NCBI RefSeq assembly: GCF_000213175.1
Contig: NW_009799101.1
Coordinates: 3,547,236-3,611,235 of the forward strand
DNA from: Neurospora tetrasperma FGSC 2508
Lineage: Eukaryota; Ascomycota; Sordariomycetes; Sordariales; Sordariaceae
Length of the DNA stretch: 64,000 nt
Direction: 5' to 3'
The notes beneath the pieces are model-generated. The model was not told the DNA's origin. It ran no database searches and saw only the letters and a list, made by a program, of their open reading frames with translations. Shown piece after piece: positions 24,716-35,735 of the stretch; the first letter of the stretch is position 1, and each line of letters begins with the position of its first letter. Both the position numbers and the translations under genes were made by a program.

Positions 24716-26417
24716 ATGAGCACCGCCATTGCCATGGCCGCGTCTCCGGCTCCTCACGACAGGCCCAACTACGGCTCCGACGTCTCTGCTAACACTGCTG
24801 CGCCCGCTTCCACATCGTCGCCCAGCGCGCAACGAACGGCCGCTGTACCACCACCGCCGCCCCCATCCTCTTCGAACCCGAATGCGCCAGCTCCCCGGTC
24901 AGGTAGTGGCAGCCCCCGAGCTGTGGGTGCGACACCCGCTGCACACAAATCCTCTCCACCCAGCGCGTAAGTAATCTCCTTTTTTTCATTGTCCATGTCT
25001 GTCCTCTTCCTTTTCTCTTTCCATCTCTCGTCTCGATCTTCGTCTTTCGCTATTGCTACCGAGCAGTCACTAATCAGTCCATCGTCTTCGATAATACAGT
25101 TCCCGCAGCGCTGGTGGCTCGGCGCCCAGGATCATTGTCAAGAAGGAACCAGGCTCGCCCGACGTCCAACAACAACCACCACCCCCACCACCACCCCCCA
25201 CTGCCAGGCATCGACCCAGCAGACTGGATCTATCCAAGAACACAAGCACCAACAACGGCGTTCCGGGTTCTGCGCGACCACTCACTGCCCGTGACACCAG
25301 TGGACTTGGTATCAAGGAAGTCGGTATCGCTTGTTTATCGCCCGGCTTTGTTACCCACGACCCGCTCATGAAGGAGCAAGTACATCGCAGTATGAGTGTG
25401 AAGGAGCAGCAGAAGCGGATCATCGAGTCCAGGTTACAACAACAGTCGGCCGGCTTCAAGGCCCCCGAAATTCCAGATAGGGATAAGGATGGAGGACACT
25501 TCGCTGCAAAGACACCAGGCCTAGCACGGAAGCGTGGCCCTCCGCCAGGATTGAGCATCGTCGCTCCCTCCCACGAGCAGTTCGCCAACGAAAGGGTTAT
25601 CCAGTCTGCGCCCCTTGGCCAGTCGTTCCCTGGCAGACAGAACCCTCACCCCTTGACCCGTCACCTCATGAACCATAGTTCGAATCTCGCCAGCACATCG
25701 CACATCCACCATGTGCCTGCCAAGCAAACAAACAATAGACTGCCGCCGATTTCAGATGTATTTGGTCAGGGCCTGTCTGGCCATCCGGATTCAAGTGGAC
25801 ATGCCCTCTTTGCCAGCCAGAGTCACAACCACGGACCGCTGGCATCACCTCACCATCCACCGCCACCTCCACCGCCGCAACCTCAAGCCCCTGCATCTGC
25901 CAGGACAAGGGAGTACATGTCCGCCGAGGAAGCACAGCAAGACCTGGCGGCCGGCCGAACAGAATTACTGCCCAAGTATGTGCACTATAACAGCAGTAGC
26001 AGTCAACACCAACCCCCGACACCGCCATCTCCCCCCAACGGCCCAGCGCATCATCACGCGCCACCACCGCCAACATATCTGCCTTCTACGCACGCATCGT
26101 CCTCTCAAAGAGGCCCGCCCTCCCATATCAGTAATCATATGACCGACGCCAGCCGAAGCGCCAGTAACAATACTCCCGGCAATAATTACAGCAGCAGCAA
26201 CATGCATAGCAGCACACTTCCCTCGTCGTCCGCTCCTAAGAGGAGGTCGCGGGTCGAGTACGAGGAAGGTGGGACCCCCCCGCTCGGTAATGGGAGGGCG
26301 CCACAAAGGAGGTCAGGGCCGTTCGGCGAAGGAAGAGATAGCCCCGAGACACAAAGGGCGAAGAAGGAGGAGTTCATCAGGCTTTGCGAAAGAGCTTGGG
26401 ATCTTTTCCACTCATGA
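24716..26417 (+). CDS. Low-complexity protein of unknown function
   Basis: I do not recognise the family. Two exons, 24716-24966 and 25100-26417, give 522 residues. The splice joins alanine codon GC|T, and both sides carry the same Ser/Ala/Pro-rich style. Most of the protein is disordered: a poly-Pro stretch near residue 45, another at about 107-113, His/Pro-rich and Asn/Ser-rich segments in the second half. Two stretches look conserved: GLGIKEVGIACLSPGFVTHD followed by PLMKEQVHRSMSVKEQQKR (about residues 151-190), and the C-terminal helix KKEEFIRLCERAWDLFHS. A basic KRRSRVEYEEGG lies between. This pattern suggests a nuclear regulatory or scaffold protein, but that is inference. The start is the first ATG in frame; the long leader could hide further upstream exons. 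Confidence 0.72.
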
Positions 26418-26704
26418 TGATACTACTGCTACTAAGCGATATCATACCCGCATCATCACAATACCAATTACATAGCTGCACTAATAAGCTTCAAGCTTTG
26501 GCCTCCCTTTTTTTTCACACTTTTTTCTTTTCCTTACATTCCCCTCTTCCATTACCTCTATCCGACAGGTTATGTTTATTACCACTACTGCCCATCACCT
26601 CCAAAATCTATTTTCTTCACAACCATCTCTCTTCTTCTCATGTCTTTAAATGGGTGGGTGGCATTGGTACGGCGACTAGAGCGGGGTTGGGGGCGCGCGT
26701 GTGT

Positions 26705-26730
26705 GATGGATGGATGGATGGATGGATGGA
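26705..26730. repeat. (GATG)n tetranucleotide repeat
   Basis: Six and a half perfect copies of GATG in the 3' flank of the preceding gene. A simple microsatellite. Confidence 0.9.
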
Positions 26731-26788
26731 CTGGCTGCTAGGTTTTAGGGTGTTGCTTTATGTTCGTTTTTATGTAAGGGACGGATGT

Positions 26789-26822
26789 ACTGGACTGGAC
26801 TGGACTGGACCGGACTGGACTG
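26789..26822. repeat. (ACTGG)n pentanucleotide repeat
   Basis: About seven copies of ACTGG, with one copy changed to ACCGG, 60 bases downstream of the GATG repeat. Confidence 0.88.
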
Positions 26823-28213
26823 CGTATGGTGGGCTGATTAATCTATTAGGCGGATGGCAATGACGCCCAAAAGTCGAAAGTTTATTAAAATGTAGCTTCC
26901 ACTCAGAGCTATTTTCATTATGTTTTATGTTTCGTTGATTGTGTTTGTCCGTGTCTAACATAAGGAATACGAGGGTGCCGAGGGAGAGAGATGGGTATTA
27001 TCATATACCAAGCCTGCCTGTCACCCTATCATCAACTAGATCATTCTTTGTGGTTCTCGTATCGTACTTCATTGCTGTGCTGTACGTTGGACATCACATC
27101 TCCTATTCCGGTTACTTAGTAAACTGGATGTAACAGGTCTTCCAACAGTAACCCTAATGTATCAACCAGTATCACGGGCTGGATTATTGTTGTCGCCCCA
27201 AATGTCCAGAAATTTGAACCCAAACCCCCATCTGTTACTCCATTTATGCCGGTGCTCAGGCTATCTCTTCATTCAAGATACTGCCGCTGTTTTCTACCAA
27301 CTGCTTCTTTGATTCCAAATTTACCTCTTTTCTGGCCCCCTCCTCTGCCTCTATCGCCCGTCCCATTCCTTCTATTCTCATTTGCTCTCCGCTCTTCTGA
27401 CACAAGCTCCCGTCCCTCACGCCGTCACTCGCTCTTCACCCTTTGCATGTCTGCCTCACAGCTCACAGCTCCGAATCCGAATTCAATTCCCCCAACACGC
27501 ATTCCCATCCCAATCTGTTCGCTTCGCCTCGGCAACCATCCATTTTACCTCATTCCAGGGCGAGGAACATGGGTCCAAGTTGGTCCTCCTCCTTCATCTT
27601 GACGCTTGTCTCAACTGTCATGCTTGTTCTACACGTGTAGTGCACTCGGGGCTTGATGATAATGGTGGTGGCGGTGGCGGCGACAAGTGAGAGAGCGATC
27701 GGAGTTGACGTCAATGTCAAGGTCGATCTCGAGGACCATATCTGGGTACGTTGAGTCCAGGAATGATAGGCGTTGGAGCGATGGCGGCTTCTTTTGGTAT
27801 TGACATAAAGATCTTAAGCGTCCTGTTTGTGCTGTTTTGATTTGTTGTCAGGGGGTTCGTTGCTGTCGATTCCTCTTGCGTTTTGTGAGGGGCGGGTTGT
27901 TGTTTACCAGGGAGCCAGGGACACGTTCACAAGGATCACGTCCTATTGTCTTTGGGTGCTGACATTTGTTATAGCCGGGGCTTGTGGTTCTCCTTGAAGG
28001 TGAAAATCGCCGGCTGATCCCGCGGCTATGGCCAGAGTATACTAAGTGGCTGCATTATTTTGAGCTTCGCTCGCACTACCAACGACCCACTGCTGCTGAT
28101 ACTCGTCAAGTCCTCTTTGCCTTCTTGTTTTCCAAACGAGCTCAGTTTTTCAAGTGCGCCTTGAACCCGGGCAGCGTCAAGCCAGGACAGGACTTACAAC
28201 ATACATCGTGCCG

Positions 28214-30506
28214 TCACCGTTGGGACATTGAGTTCTTGGAAGCCACATGTACTAGGCGTTGGGCGGAAGTTCTTGAGCTTTTTTTTTTCGGCACGATCTT
28301 GACCACCACGTTGCCGCCGCTGCCGCCGTCCCAGGCCATCACCACGGCGTTGTGGCGCATTATGCAGTCATAAGAGTCATTTGGGTACTTCTGGTGCGCT
28401 TCGAGGCGTTTATTGAGCCATTCTGATATTGGGGGCTATACAAAAATGCGTAGAGAAAAACAAAGATCAATGTCAGTGTTGTCTGCGTACCACGAACGAT
28501 CCTTGACCAGGTGTGAACTGGGAGGGTATTTCCGATGGAGGAAGCGCCTCTCCGTTGGCAGGAGATGGAAGAGCCGGTATAGCACCAACAATAGCATCGT
28601 CACCACCAGCCGCAGCTCCAGCCCCAGAGGTCGGCGGCGTAGCAACCTTGATGGTTAGGTTGTGTTGTGAACCAGCAGCTGGAGTAGTGGGCGGTGGACC
28701 CATTGAGCCAGGGAGTGCTATGCTTGAGGCTCTTTGGTTACCGGGCGTCCCAGGACCAGACGGAGCCGGCGCCGGCGGTTTCGTCCTGCTGTCTCGTCCT
28801 TGTATTATTCTCCGTAGCCTAGCGGGATGAACCCGAAGAGTAACAATGTGTTGCTGTTGCAAAGGCTCCTCGGTCTCTTCCCGTGTCGCTTCCCTGCCAA
28901 ACCTACGCGACATCCTAGTCTCGTGATGGTGCACAATGGTCTCAGGGGTTTCCGACCGTCCGATGTTTGCCATGCGCTGGGCAGCGGCCGTGGCGGCCCC
29001 ACGCATTCCACGCGTTCGTGCGGTTCCTCCTTGAGGCACCGACATGGCGGGTGAGTCTGGCGCGGAGTCCATACTGTCTTCTGAATCGGAAAGGTCTCCG
29101 TCTCGGATGATGCGCCTGCCCCGTCCCGGACCACCAGTAGTCGCCACTGGTCCCGTTGTCTTCTTGAAGAGCCGGCTGTCTTCGATATCCAGAACTCCGC
29201 CAGGAATGACTGAAGACACAATGGCTGTCCGAATCGTCCTTTGCCTTTCCTTGAGATCGGGCAACTGGGGCCCACCACGCCTGTTGACGGATCGTTTTTG
29301 TCTGCGTTGCTCGCGCGAGAACATAGTCTCGGTCCGTTCTAGTTCCGCCTCGGTGTTCTCGTACAGGTAGGGGGCATAGTCCTTTTGCTGTTGGTTGGGT
29401 CGCAGCGTGTAAGGAATCGGTGTTGGGAGGAAGGCGGCCGTGAGGTCTGGGTCCTCGATGGGACGCCCGTCGAAAGGGTGTCCTACGCTGTAGAGACTGC
29501 GGGTGAAGAGCTGCGTCTGCTCGCGGATACAGTGGGCGATGGCCGTTGTGAATTCTCCCGAAAGAGATAGTTCATCGGCCATTCTCGCGGCAAACTCCTC
29601 TGGTGAGTTCATGGGATTGTTGATATCCCACTCGAATTGGTCCACCAGCGTGTGCTCTCTAATAGTGATATTCAGCTTGATCAAAATCCTCATGTCATCA
29701 TTCTTGTACGCTGAGTAGGGCAATTCAGGGTCCAAGGCGTCCTCTTCTGAATGGACAAAGGGATAAAAGTCCTGAAGTTGCTCCACCATCTGCGTGACCA
29801 CTTGTTCATGAACGTGCTTGTCCATAGGCGGCTTCAGCCCCATGTCCTCGACTAACTGTGAGGCAAAGACCTCGACAGGAATGAGGCGCTCATGGAGGTT
29901 AAAGGTAAACGTGTCACGCAGTTTCACCTTGTCCCAGTCAACATCTATCCTGATGGGTACCAGCTCCTCATGCTGCTCGGCTTGTTTCTTGAGATCTTTG
30001 CGACTGAACTTGAGCGGCGGTGTCGTCCGCTTGCCCGGCCGAGGCTTCTGTGAAGGGTATATAATTTTGACGGGCCCGCCTGTTTCTGTCACCCCGTTCC
30101 CGTAACCATTGTAACCCTGGCCGTAGAGCTGAGCTGGAGGTACCCTGTTCCGACTATCGCGACTGGTCATAGCTTTGTACTGGTCGACCCGTGCCAACCG
30201 GTTGCTCATGTCCTGGTTCAGGGCCTTTTGCGAATCTTTCAGAGCAGCGGCGTGAATCATGTCGCGCGTGACGAAACGGTCAACCAAGACCCTATTCAAA
30301 CTATCCTTGTCGCGTTGGATGACGGGCGGCGTCGCGCCATCTTGAGGGCTACTGGCCTTGGAGGCTGCCGAGGGGGCCTGCGAAGCCGAGGCGGCAGGCG
30401 TTCCGGAAGCATTGATCGAAGACGAGGCGTCGGCAGAAGAAGCGCCAGCCTCAGCGCCGGCACTGCCAGAGGCCATGGCCGAGGCAGAAGACAGCGAGGC
30501 GGCCAT
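28214..30506 (-). CDS. SNF5/SFH1/SMARCB1 chromatin remodeller subunit
   Basis: Core subunit of SWI/SNF- or RSC-type nucleosome remodellers. Exon 1 (30506-28491, 672 codons) has an Ala/Ser-rich N-terminus, then the SNF5 domain at about residues 182-360 with LVPIRIDVDWDKVKLRDTF and ILIKLNITIREHTLVDQFEW, the two repeats that define the family. A basic linker RRQKRSVNRRGG and a long disordered stretch follow. Continuing past 28491 would stop six codons later. A 55-base intron (28490-28436: GTACGC donor, CTGAC branch, TATAG end) instead leads to PPISEWLNKRLEAHQKYPND and DSYDCIMRHNAVV, the usual SNF5 C-terminal tail. The frame then reads to a TGA at 28214-28216, about 745 residues. Further family-like strings follow out of frame down to 28142, so the true 3' end is uncertain (see findings). 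Whether it is the SWI/SNF or the RSC paralogue cannot be told; fungi often keep just one. Confidence 0.85.
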
Positions 30507-31968
30507 GGAGAGTCGCAGTCGCTATGCGGCGCCGTACCGGTCGGTCGCGTCTTCGACTATAGAGGAAGGAATGAACGATATGGATGGTGGTTGTCAATGC
30601 TAGGTAGCTAGCTACTGGTAGCTCTGGTCGCCGTGGTAATGTTGATGTAAATCCGAGGAACTGAGGAACTGGACAGGTCGCGTTGTCTCGAGGTAACCTC
30701 TGCCAAAATCCTGTCGTGCGCTGGAGCCAGCAGAAAGGGCAGCTGGTTGGCGATGTTCCGTCTTGTTTCTCGCGTTTCGTGGTCGCCGTGATGCGATGCA
30801 GCCTAAAGCTATGCCAATTCTCGTCTATCGTCTGTTGCTTCTCCGTGGCGTGTTTGTTGTCCTTTCTGTCAGCTTCCAATTTTTGAGAGAGGGAAGAGAT
30901 GAGGCTGGGCTGCGGCATGCACCACGACGGGCTACTAGAGGTAGAGGTAGAGGTAGTGTGCTCGAGTAAGGTCAGGTCGGTACAACGGGAGGCAGTGGCA
31001 GCGAGGCAACTGAACTTTGGTACCGCACGGCGCATCTTTCACTGACAGTTGGATGCCAAAGGTGAGAGCGACCTAGCGTTGCAGTGCTGTTCCTGACCAA
31101 TGGAACAACAGCAGAAGACAGCCGTGTCCCAGACAGCCGAGGGAGGGCGTGTGTCAGTCGCTCTGGAAGTACTGGGTACGCAGTCACTGGCGCCAATACT
31201 TCATCAGAAGAGGTATTGAGGACCTGTCAGTTCATGGCCAGAGCGGATCTCTTTTTCTACCAGAGCAGTTGCTTCTTGGCGCGCCTGAACCCCCGTGTTA
31301 CTGTCATTCATCGATGGCACTGGCAAGACTTTCGAGAAAGAGTCCCGGCAGGCTTCTTTTGCCGTGCCATTGCGCTGCCGCGGGCCTGCCCCAAAACGGC
31401 AACAGAACTCGACGGACGTCAACGTGGACTTGCGCCGGTACAGGAACCGTGAACGTTTGTGGACTTGGAAATCCCGGAGCAAGAAATTGGCCCAGACTGA
31501 TGAAAGGCAGTCAGAGTGCGCAAGAATGCGATGTGAATGCGCTCCTCTGTGACAACGAAGAAGCCCGCCAAAGTGACCGTCGCGGTCGCAATGACAATCG
31601 CAAAGAGCATCGTCATGCATTGAATTTGGCTGGATCCCGTACATAGAGGCAGTGGAGCACACAGGCTTCAATCCAATGACAGCAGGCGTGAGCACTGAGC
31701 ACCGGGCACTGGGCGAGCACAAGACCCAGATCCAGAAAGAACCCCCTCCCCCGCCTTCACAAAATCCACGAGCAAAAGCAAAATCGCAACGCATCAAGCA
31801 GGTCCACCTTGAAGCTCCCGACTTTGCTGTTTTTCCTCCTTCTTTTCCACTCTCCACCATCCACACCCCAAGGTAGGTAGCTTCAACATCCGCCCAATCT
31901 TTGACGCCGCACATTTATTCTAAGCCTTAGTTAGTAGTAAACAGTCTATCGCTGTACATTTGCCCAAA
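30507..31968. promoter_or_regulatory. Divergent promoter region, SNF5 / EBP1-like
   Basis: About 1.46 kb between divergent start codons. It contains both promoters and leaders. A short (AGAGGT)n-like repeat lies at about 30935-30955. No RNA gene or specific site is supported. Confidence 0.45.
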
Positions 31969-33504
31969 ATGGCGTCCGAAACTACCAAGCAGGAGATCGG
32001 TTAGTTGCAAACGAAGCTGAGCTACAAGCATGAAGCTTTTCTCTTCCCTCCCTCTAGTCCTCTACTTCCTCCCTCCTCCAGCTACGCACTTTGAGAGGTT
32101 GGCGTCTAGACTCTCCTAACTTGTTCCTCGTCGTTCCTGGGAAAGCCGGCCCGAGCCTGCGACACACAGGCTCGGGCGCTTGCTTGTTGCTGGCTTGCTC
32201 TGTATATGCGCCCACCTGCTTCTCATAGGCTGACCCTGCTGCCAGACTACTCCCTCAACAACCCGGATACCCTCACCAAGTACAAGACCGCTGCTCAGAT
32301 CTCTGAGAAGGTCCTTGCTGAGGTCTCCAAGCTCGTTGCTGCCGGCGAGAAGATTGTCGACATCTGCGAGAAGGGTGACAAGCTCATCGAGGAGGAGCTT
32401 GCCAAGGTCTATCGCGGCAAGAAGATCACCAAGGGCTTCTCCCACCCCACTACCGTCTCTCCCGCCGCTTTCGTCACCCCCTACACTCCCTTGACCTCGG
32501 ACGAAAAGGAGGCCGCTGTTGAGATCCAGGCCGGTGAGCCCGTCAAGATTCAGCTCGGTGCTCAGATCGATGGCTTCGGTTCCATAGTTTGCGACACCGT
32601 CGTTGCCCCTGCCAAGGACCAGACCGATGATGTTATCGAGGGCCGCAATGCTGACCTGATGCTCGCCAACTACTACGCCAACGAGCTCCTCCTCCGCCTT
32701 ATGGTTCCCCCTGGCCTCCTCGCTACCGGTACCGATGAGGAGAAGGCCAAGGCCGCCTCCCAGAAGCCTCCTTCGCAGGCCAAGATCACCGAACTTCTCC
32801 AGAAGGTTGTCCAGGCTTACGACTGCAACCTTGTTGAGAGCACCACCTCGTGGCTCTTCGACCGCAACGAGATTGAGGGCAAGAAGAAGATCGTCATTGC
32901 TCCTGGCGACAACACCAAGGGCGAGGGTGTCCCCGAGGTTGGCGAGGTCTGGGGTGTCGAGATGGGCGTCAGCTTGGGATCCGGCAAGGTCAAGCAGTTC
33001 GAGAACCGCACCACCCTTCACCGCCGCACCACCACCACCTATGCCCTCAAGCGTCCCAGCTCGCGCAAGCTTCTTTCTGAGGTCCAGAAGAAGTTCGGTA
33101 CCTTCCCTTTCAGCTTGAGGCAGCTTGAGGACGAGCGTGATGCCAAGTCTGGTGTCATTGAGTGCGTCCGTGGAAACGTGTTCCGCGCTTACGAGGTTGT
33201 TGGTGACAAGGACAACTCCCCTGTTGCCAGACTCCTTACCACTGTTGGTATGTATCGAATGTTTGACTACTAGAATCAAGCAGTCTAGCTAACTGGTTCA
33301 ATAGCCATCACCAAGAACGGCCTCACCAAGCTTGGCGCCGCCCCTGCGCTCGATCTCTCCAAGTTCAAGACCGACAAGAAGATTGAGGATGAGGAAATTC
33401 TTGCCATCCTTGCCCAGCCCCTCTCCAGGAACACTGGCAGCAAGAACAAGAACAAGAAGAAGAAGGCCGCTAAGAAGGAGGGGGAGAAGGCCGATGAGGA
33501 GTAA
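31969..33504 (+). CDS. PA2G4/EBP1-like (curved-DNA-binding protein, M24 fold)
   Basis: Non-catalytic relative of methionine aminopeptidase; family members (human EBP1/PA2G4, fission yeast 42 kDa curved-DNA-binding protein) act in ribosome biogenesis and bind ribosomes. Three exons: 31969-31999, 32246-33247 and 33305-33504, giving 410 residues. The pita-bread fold begins at DYSLNNPDTLTKYKTAAQIS (from residue 11) and includes KGFSHPTTVSPAAFVTPYTP. The region where the peptidase would carry metal ligands reads GAQIDGFGSIVCDTVV, so not all five ligands appear present, as expected for EBP1. The C-terminus is Lys-rich (SKNKNKKKKAAKKEGEK), a likely nucleolar and RNA-binding tail. The first exon has only ten codons plus one base and is followed by a 246-base intron. 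Strong codon bias suggests high expression. Confidence 0.93.
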
Positions 33505-35735
33505 ATGGGCAGTTTGGACATGATTGGCTGTAGTAGTCTGATGTATGGATTAATGTGGAAAGTTGGGCTACCTTAGCTCGAAAGTTGCCTCTTCCCTGGC
33601 TAATTCCGGTGCATCTTTTGGGTTGTTGGTCCTTGGATGGAACATTTGGTCCGGCACGCTTTGCATCCCCGTGGTATTACGAGGGGTAACCCGCAAGCGA
33701 CAACTGGTTCCATCAGAGACAGGAGGGGACCGAAAGAAGGTGGGAGGATTCATCCCAGTGACGAACCTTCCTCATTGCAACCCTTTCTCTTTTTTTTTTC
33801 TTTTTTTTTTTTTTTTTTCTTCCTTAGCTTATCAATACTGTACAAAGCAGGATGGCGTCCGCTAAGCGATGGGTCAATACATAATCCTGGGTTAGTCCTC
33901 GAAATATCAAAGCGATTGAACAATAAGTAATGAGAAAGCAAAACAAGAGACTAAACAAATCATTAATCTAATGGTAACATCATACAGTTCCTTGTCTTTT
34001 ACGGTACCTATGTCTAGTTTTTGGGAAAGGCAGCGCCAGTATTATGTTTATGTATACGGATGCGTACATACTTTCAATCGATGTTTTTTTTCCTCTATGG
34101 CTATGGCTGATGCACTTGCCATGCAATAGGCACTCATGTGCGAAATTCGGAGCTCCGTCACCAAAGACTGTGCAAAAGTGTTCCGCTTGGCCATTTCGTC
34201 TAAAGTTGCTTCCAGTCAAATTCCAATTGGGGGTTGCTGCTTTTCGATGGACAGTTGTGTTCTGTTGGCCACACCAGTATTGATCAGGTGCGTTCTATAT
34301 CCGACTCGGTCAGAAAACAGCACTTCGACTTGCAGGACCGCTCGTCAACATTCCATTTCTTATCCCACTCTCGCTCACACCCACAATACCAACACTGAAA
34401 AGAGGAAAACAGAACCTACCACATTTACTCAAGTTAGCGCGCTCCTAGCAACCGTTTTTCTCTCATGTTTTCTTCCTCGAGCCCAGCAGCGTATGACCAG
34501 GACAACAACAACAACTTGAACTTCAACTACCCTACTAACTCCACAGCAGTAGCCCGCTGGAAAGCAAACTAGAGCCCGGAACCTCAGCATCGTGCAACCC
34601 ATGGTTTGCGTGTTGCTCAAGCGGCCAACTGAGGACGTCTAGGTATCCAGCCTGACCATCAATCACCCAGCACTCGCTGTCACGAAACGAAACCAGGACC
34701 ACCTACGTGCCGGTTGGGGACCATATGACAAAGGGTTGAATCGTCCAGATGCGTGCGCAAGGTTCGTGACGTAAACTTGTCAGGGGACGTCAACAACAAG
34801 TCTCCTAGAGGCATCTCTGAATCTGGGTTACGGTGCCTATGAATCACAGATCACCATCACCTCACCTCACCTCACGTCCCACGTGAACGACAAGGTATAT
34901 CGAGCTGGGGGCCCAAGGCAAAGAGCTTCAGCTATTGGGAATACACTCTGGATTGAGCCCCGGCCTCTACCTATCTTGAACTTCCTTGTTGCGCATCGGC
35001 ACCTACTCGGGTCCGGGTGTTGTAGGGCACATCCAGTGAACCAAAGTTCTGCTCGGGAAGGAATCGATTAACCGGGCAGTCAGCTGAAACTCAGTTTTAG
35101 CGGCTGTTTACGACAACAACTGCGTTGAAGACCCCCTGAATCTGTCATTCTGCTGGCCACTACAGCCCGCTGAGGGGTTCGCTCCAAGCACCAGCCCGCA
35201 GCACCTTCGATTCCTCCCCCCTCTACTGAATGCCTCTTCATCCCAAGCATCCCTCCTTTTCCTACCTAGGTCGACTTATTTACGACCGTGAGTCCGGCCC
35301 CCTTCCTGCCGTCACCCCCCAAACAACACCAGCTGTCGTCCTCTTTCCCACCTTCACCTTGTTCTTCCCCGTAAATCCCTACCATTTTGCACGCGTGCCA
35401 CCGCTTCAGACGCGGTCATTTCGCCATATTTCTTATTTTGGGCACAGAGCAGGTAATACTTTCACAGCCTCCTATCGGTTCCTTATCGCGGCGATACTAA
35501 GTAGCTGGTATAGGCGCGAGTGCACACACCGAAAGGGACTCCGGGGGTGGTGGTTCCATCGAAGCTACCTAAACACACCTTTCAGCACTTGGGATTTTGC
35601 AAAGGGGGCGAACCCGCGGTCCGTTCGATAATCTCGTAGCCCACATTCCGATTTGCCTACCACCTCCAGCTTGCGGCCCGCGCATCCCTTCACCAAACAC
35701 AGCCAAGGAAAGACCTGTCTTTCTGGCCATACCAC
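33505..35735. other. Intergenic and leader of the Rco1-like gene
   Basis: About 2.2 kb. A pyrimidine tract (T/C run) lies at 33788-33822. A palindromic CACGTG E-box at 34880-34885 sits next to CCTCA repeats (34857-34875). A possible leader intron donor GTGAGT occurs at 35289. No coding gene recognised. Confidence 0.45.

Larger units (their letters stand above)
26418..28141. other. Intergenic with simple repeats
   Basis: About 1.7 kb between the 3' ends of the unknown gene (+) and the SNF5 gene (-). It holds pyrimidine tracts at 26505-26645 and two tandem repeats (listed separately). No coding sequence recognised. Confidence 0.5.

Noticed and set aside
28473-28490. SNF5 stop at 28473 taken as the true end
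   Set aside because: The GTACGC donor, CTGAC branch and TATAG end give a good 55-base intron leading to the family's conserved C-terminal tail, so the early stop is intronic.
32116-33279. 387-codon open frame antisense to the EBP1-like gene
   Set aside because: Same cause: codon bias of the sense strand. Composition is repetitive and no motif is seen.
33788-33822. T/C run as a terminator or transposon tail
   Set aside because: There is no target-site duplication, element body or RNA gene beside it; it is a simple low-complexity tract, as are the runs at 49644 and 55494.
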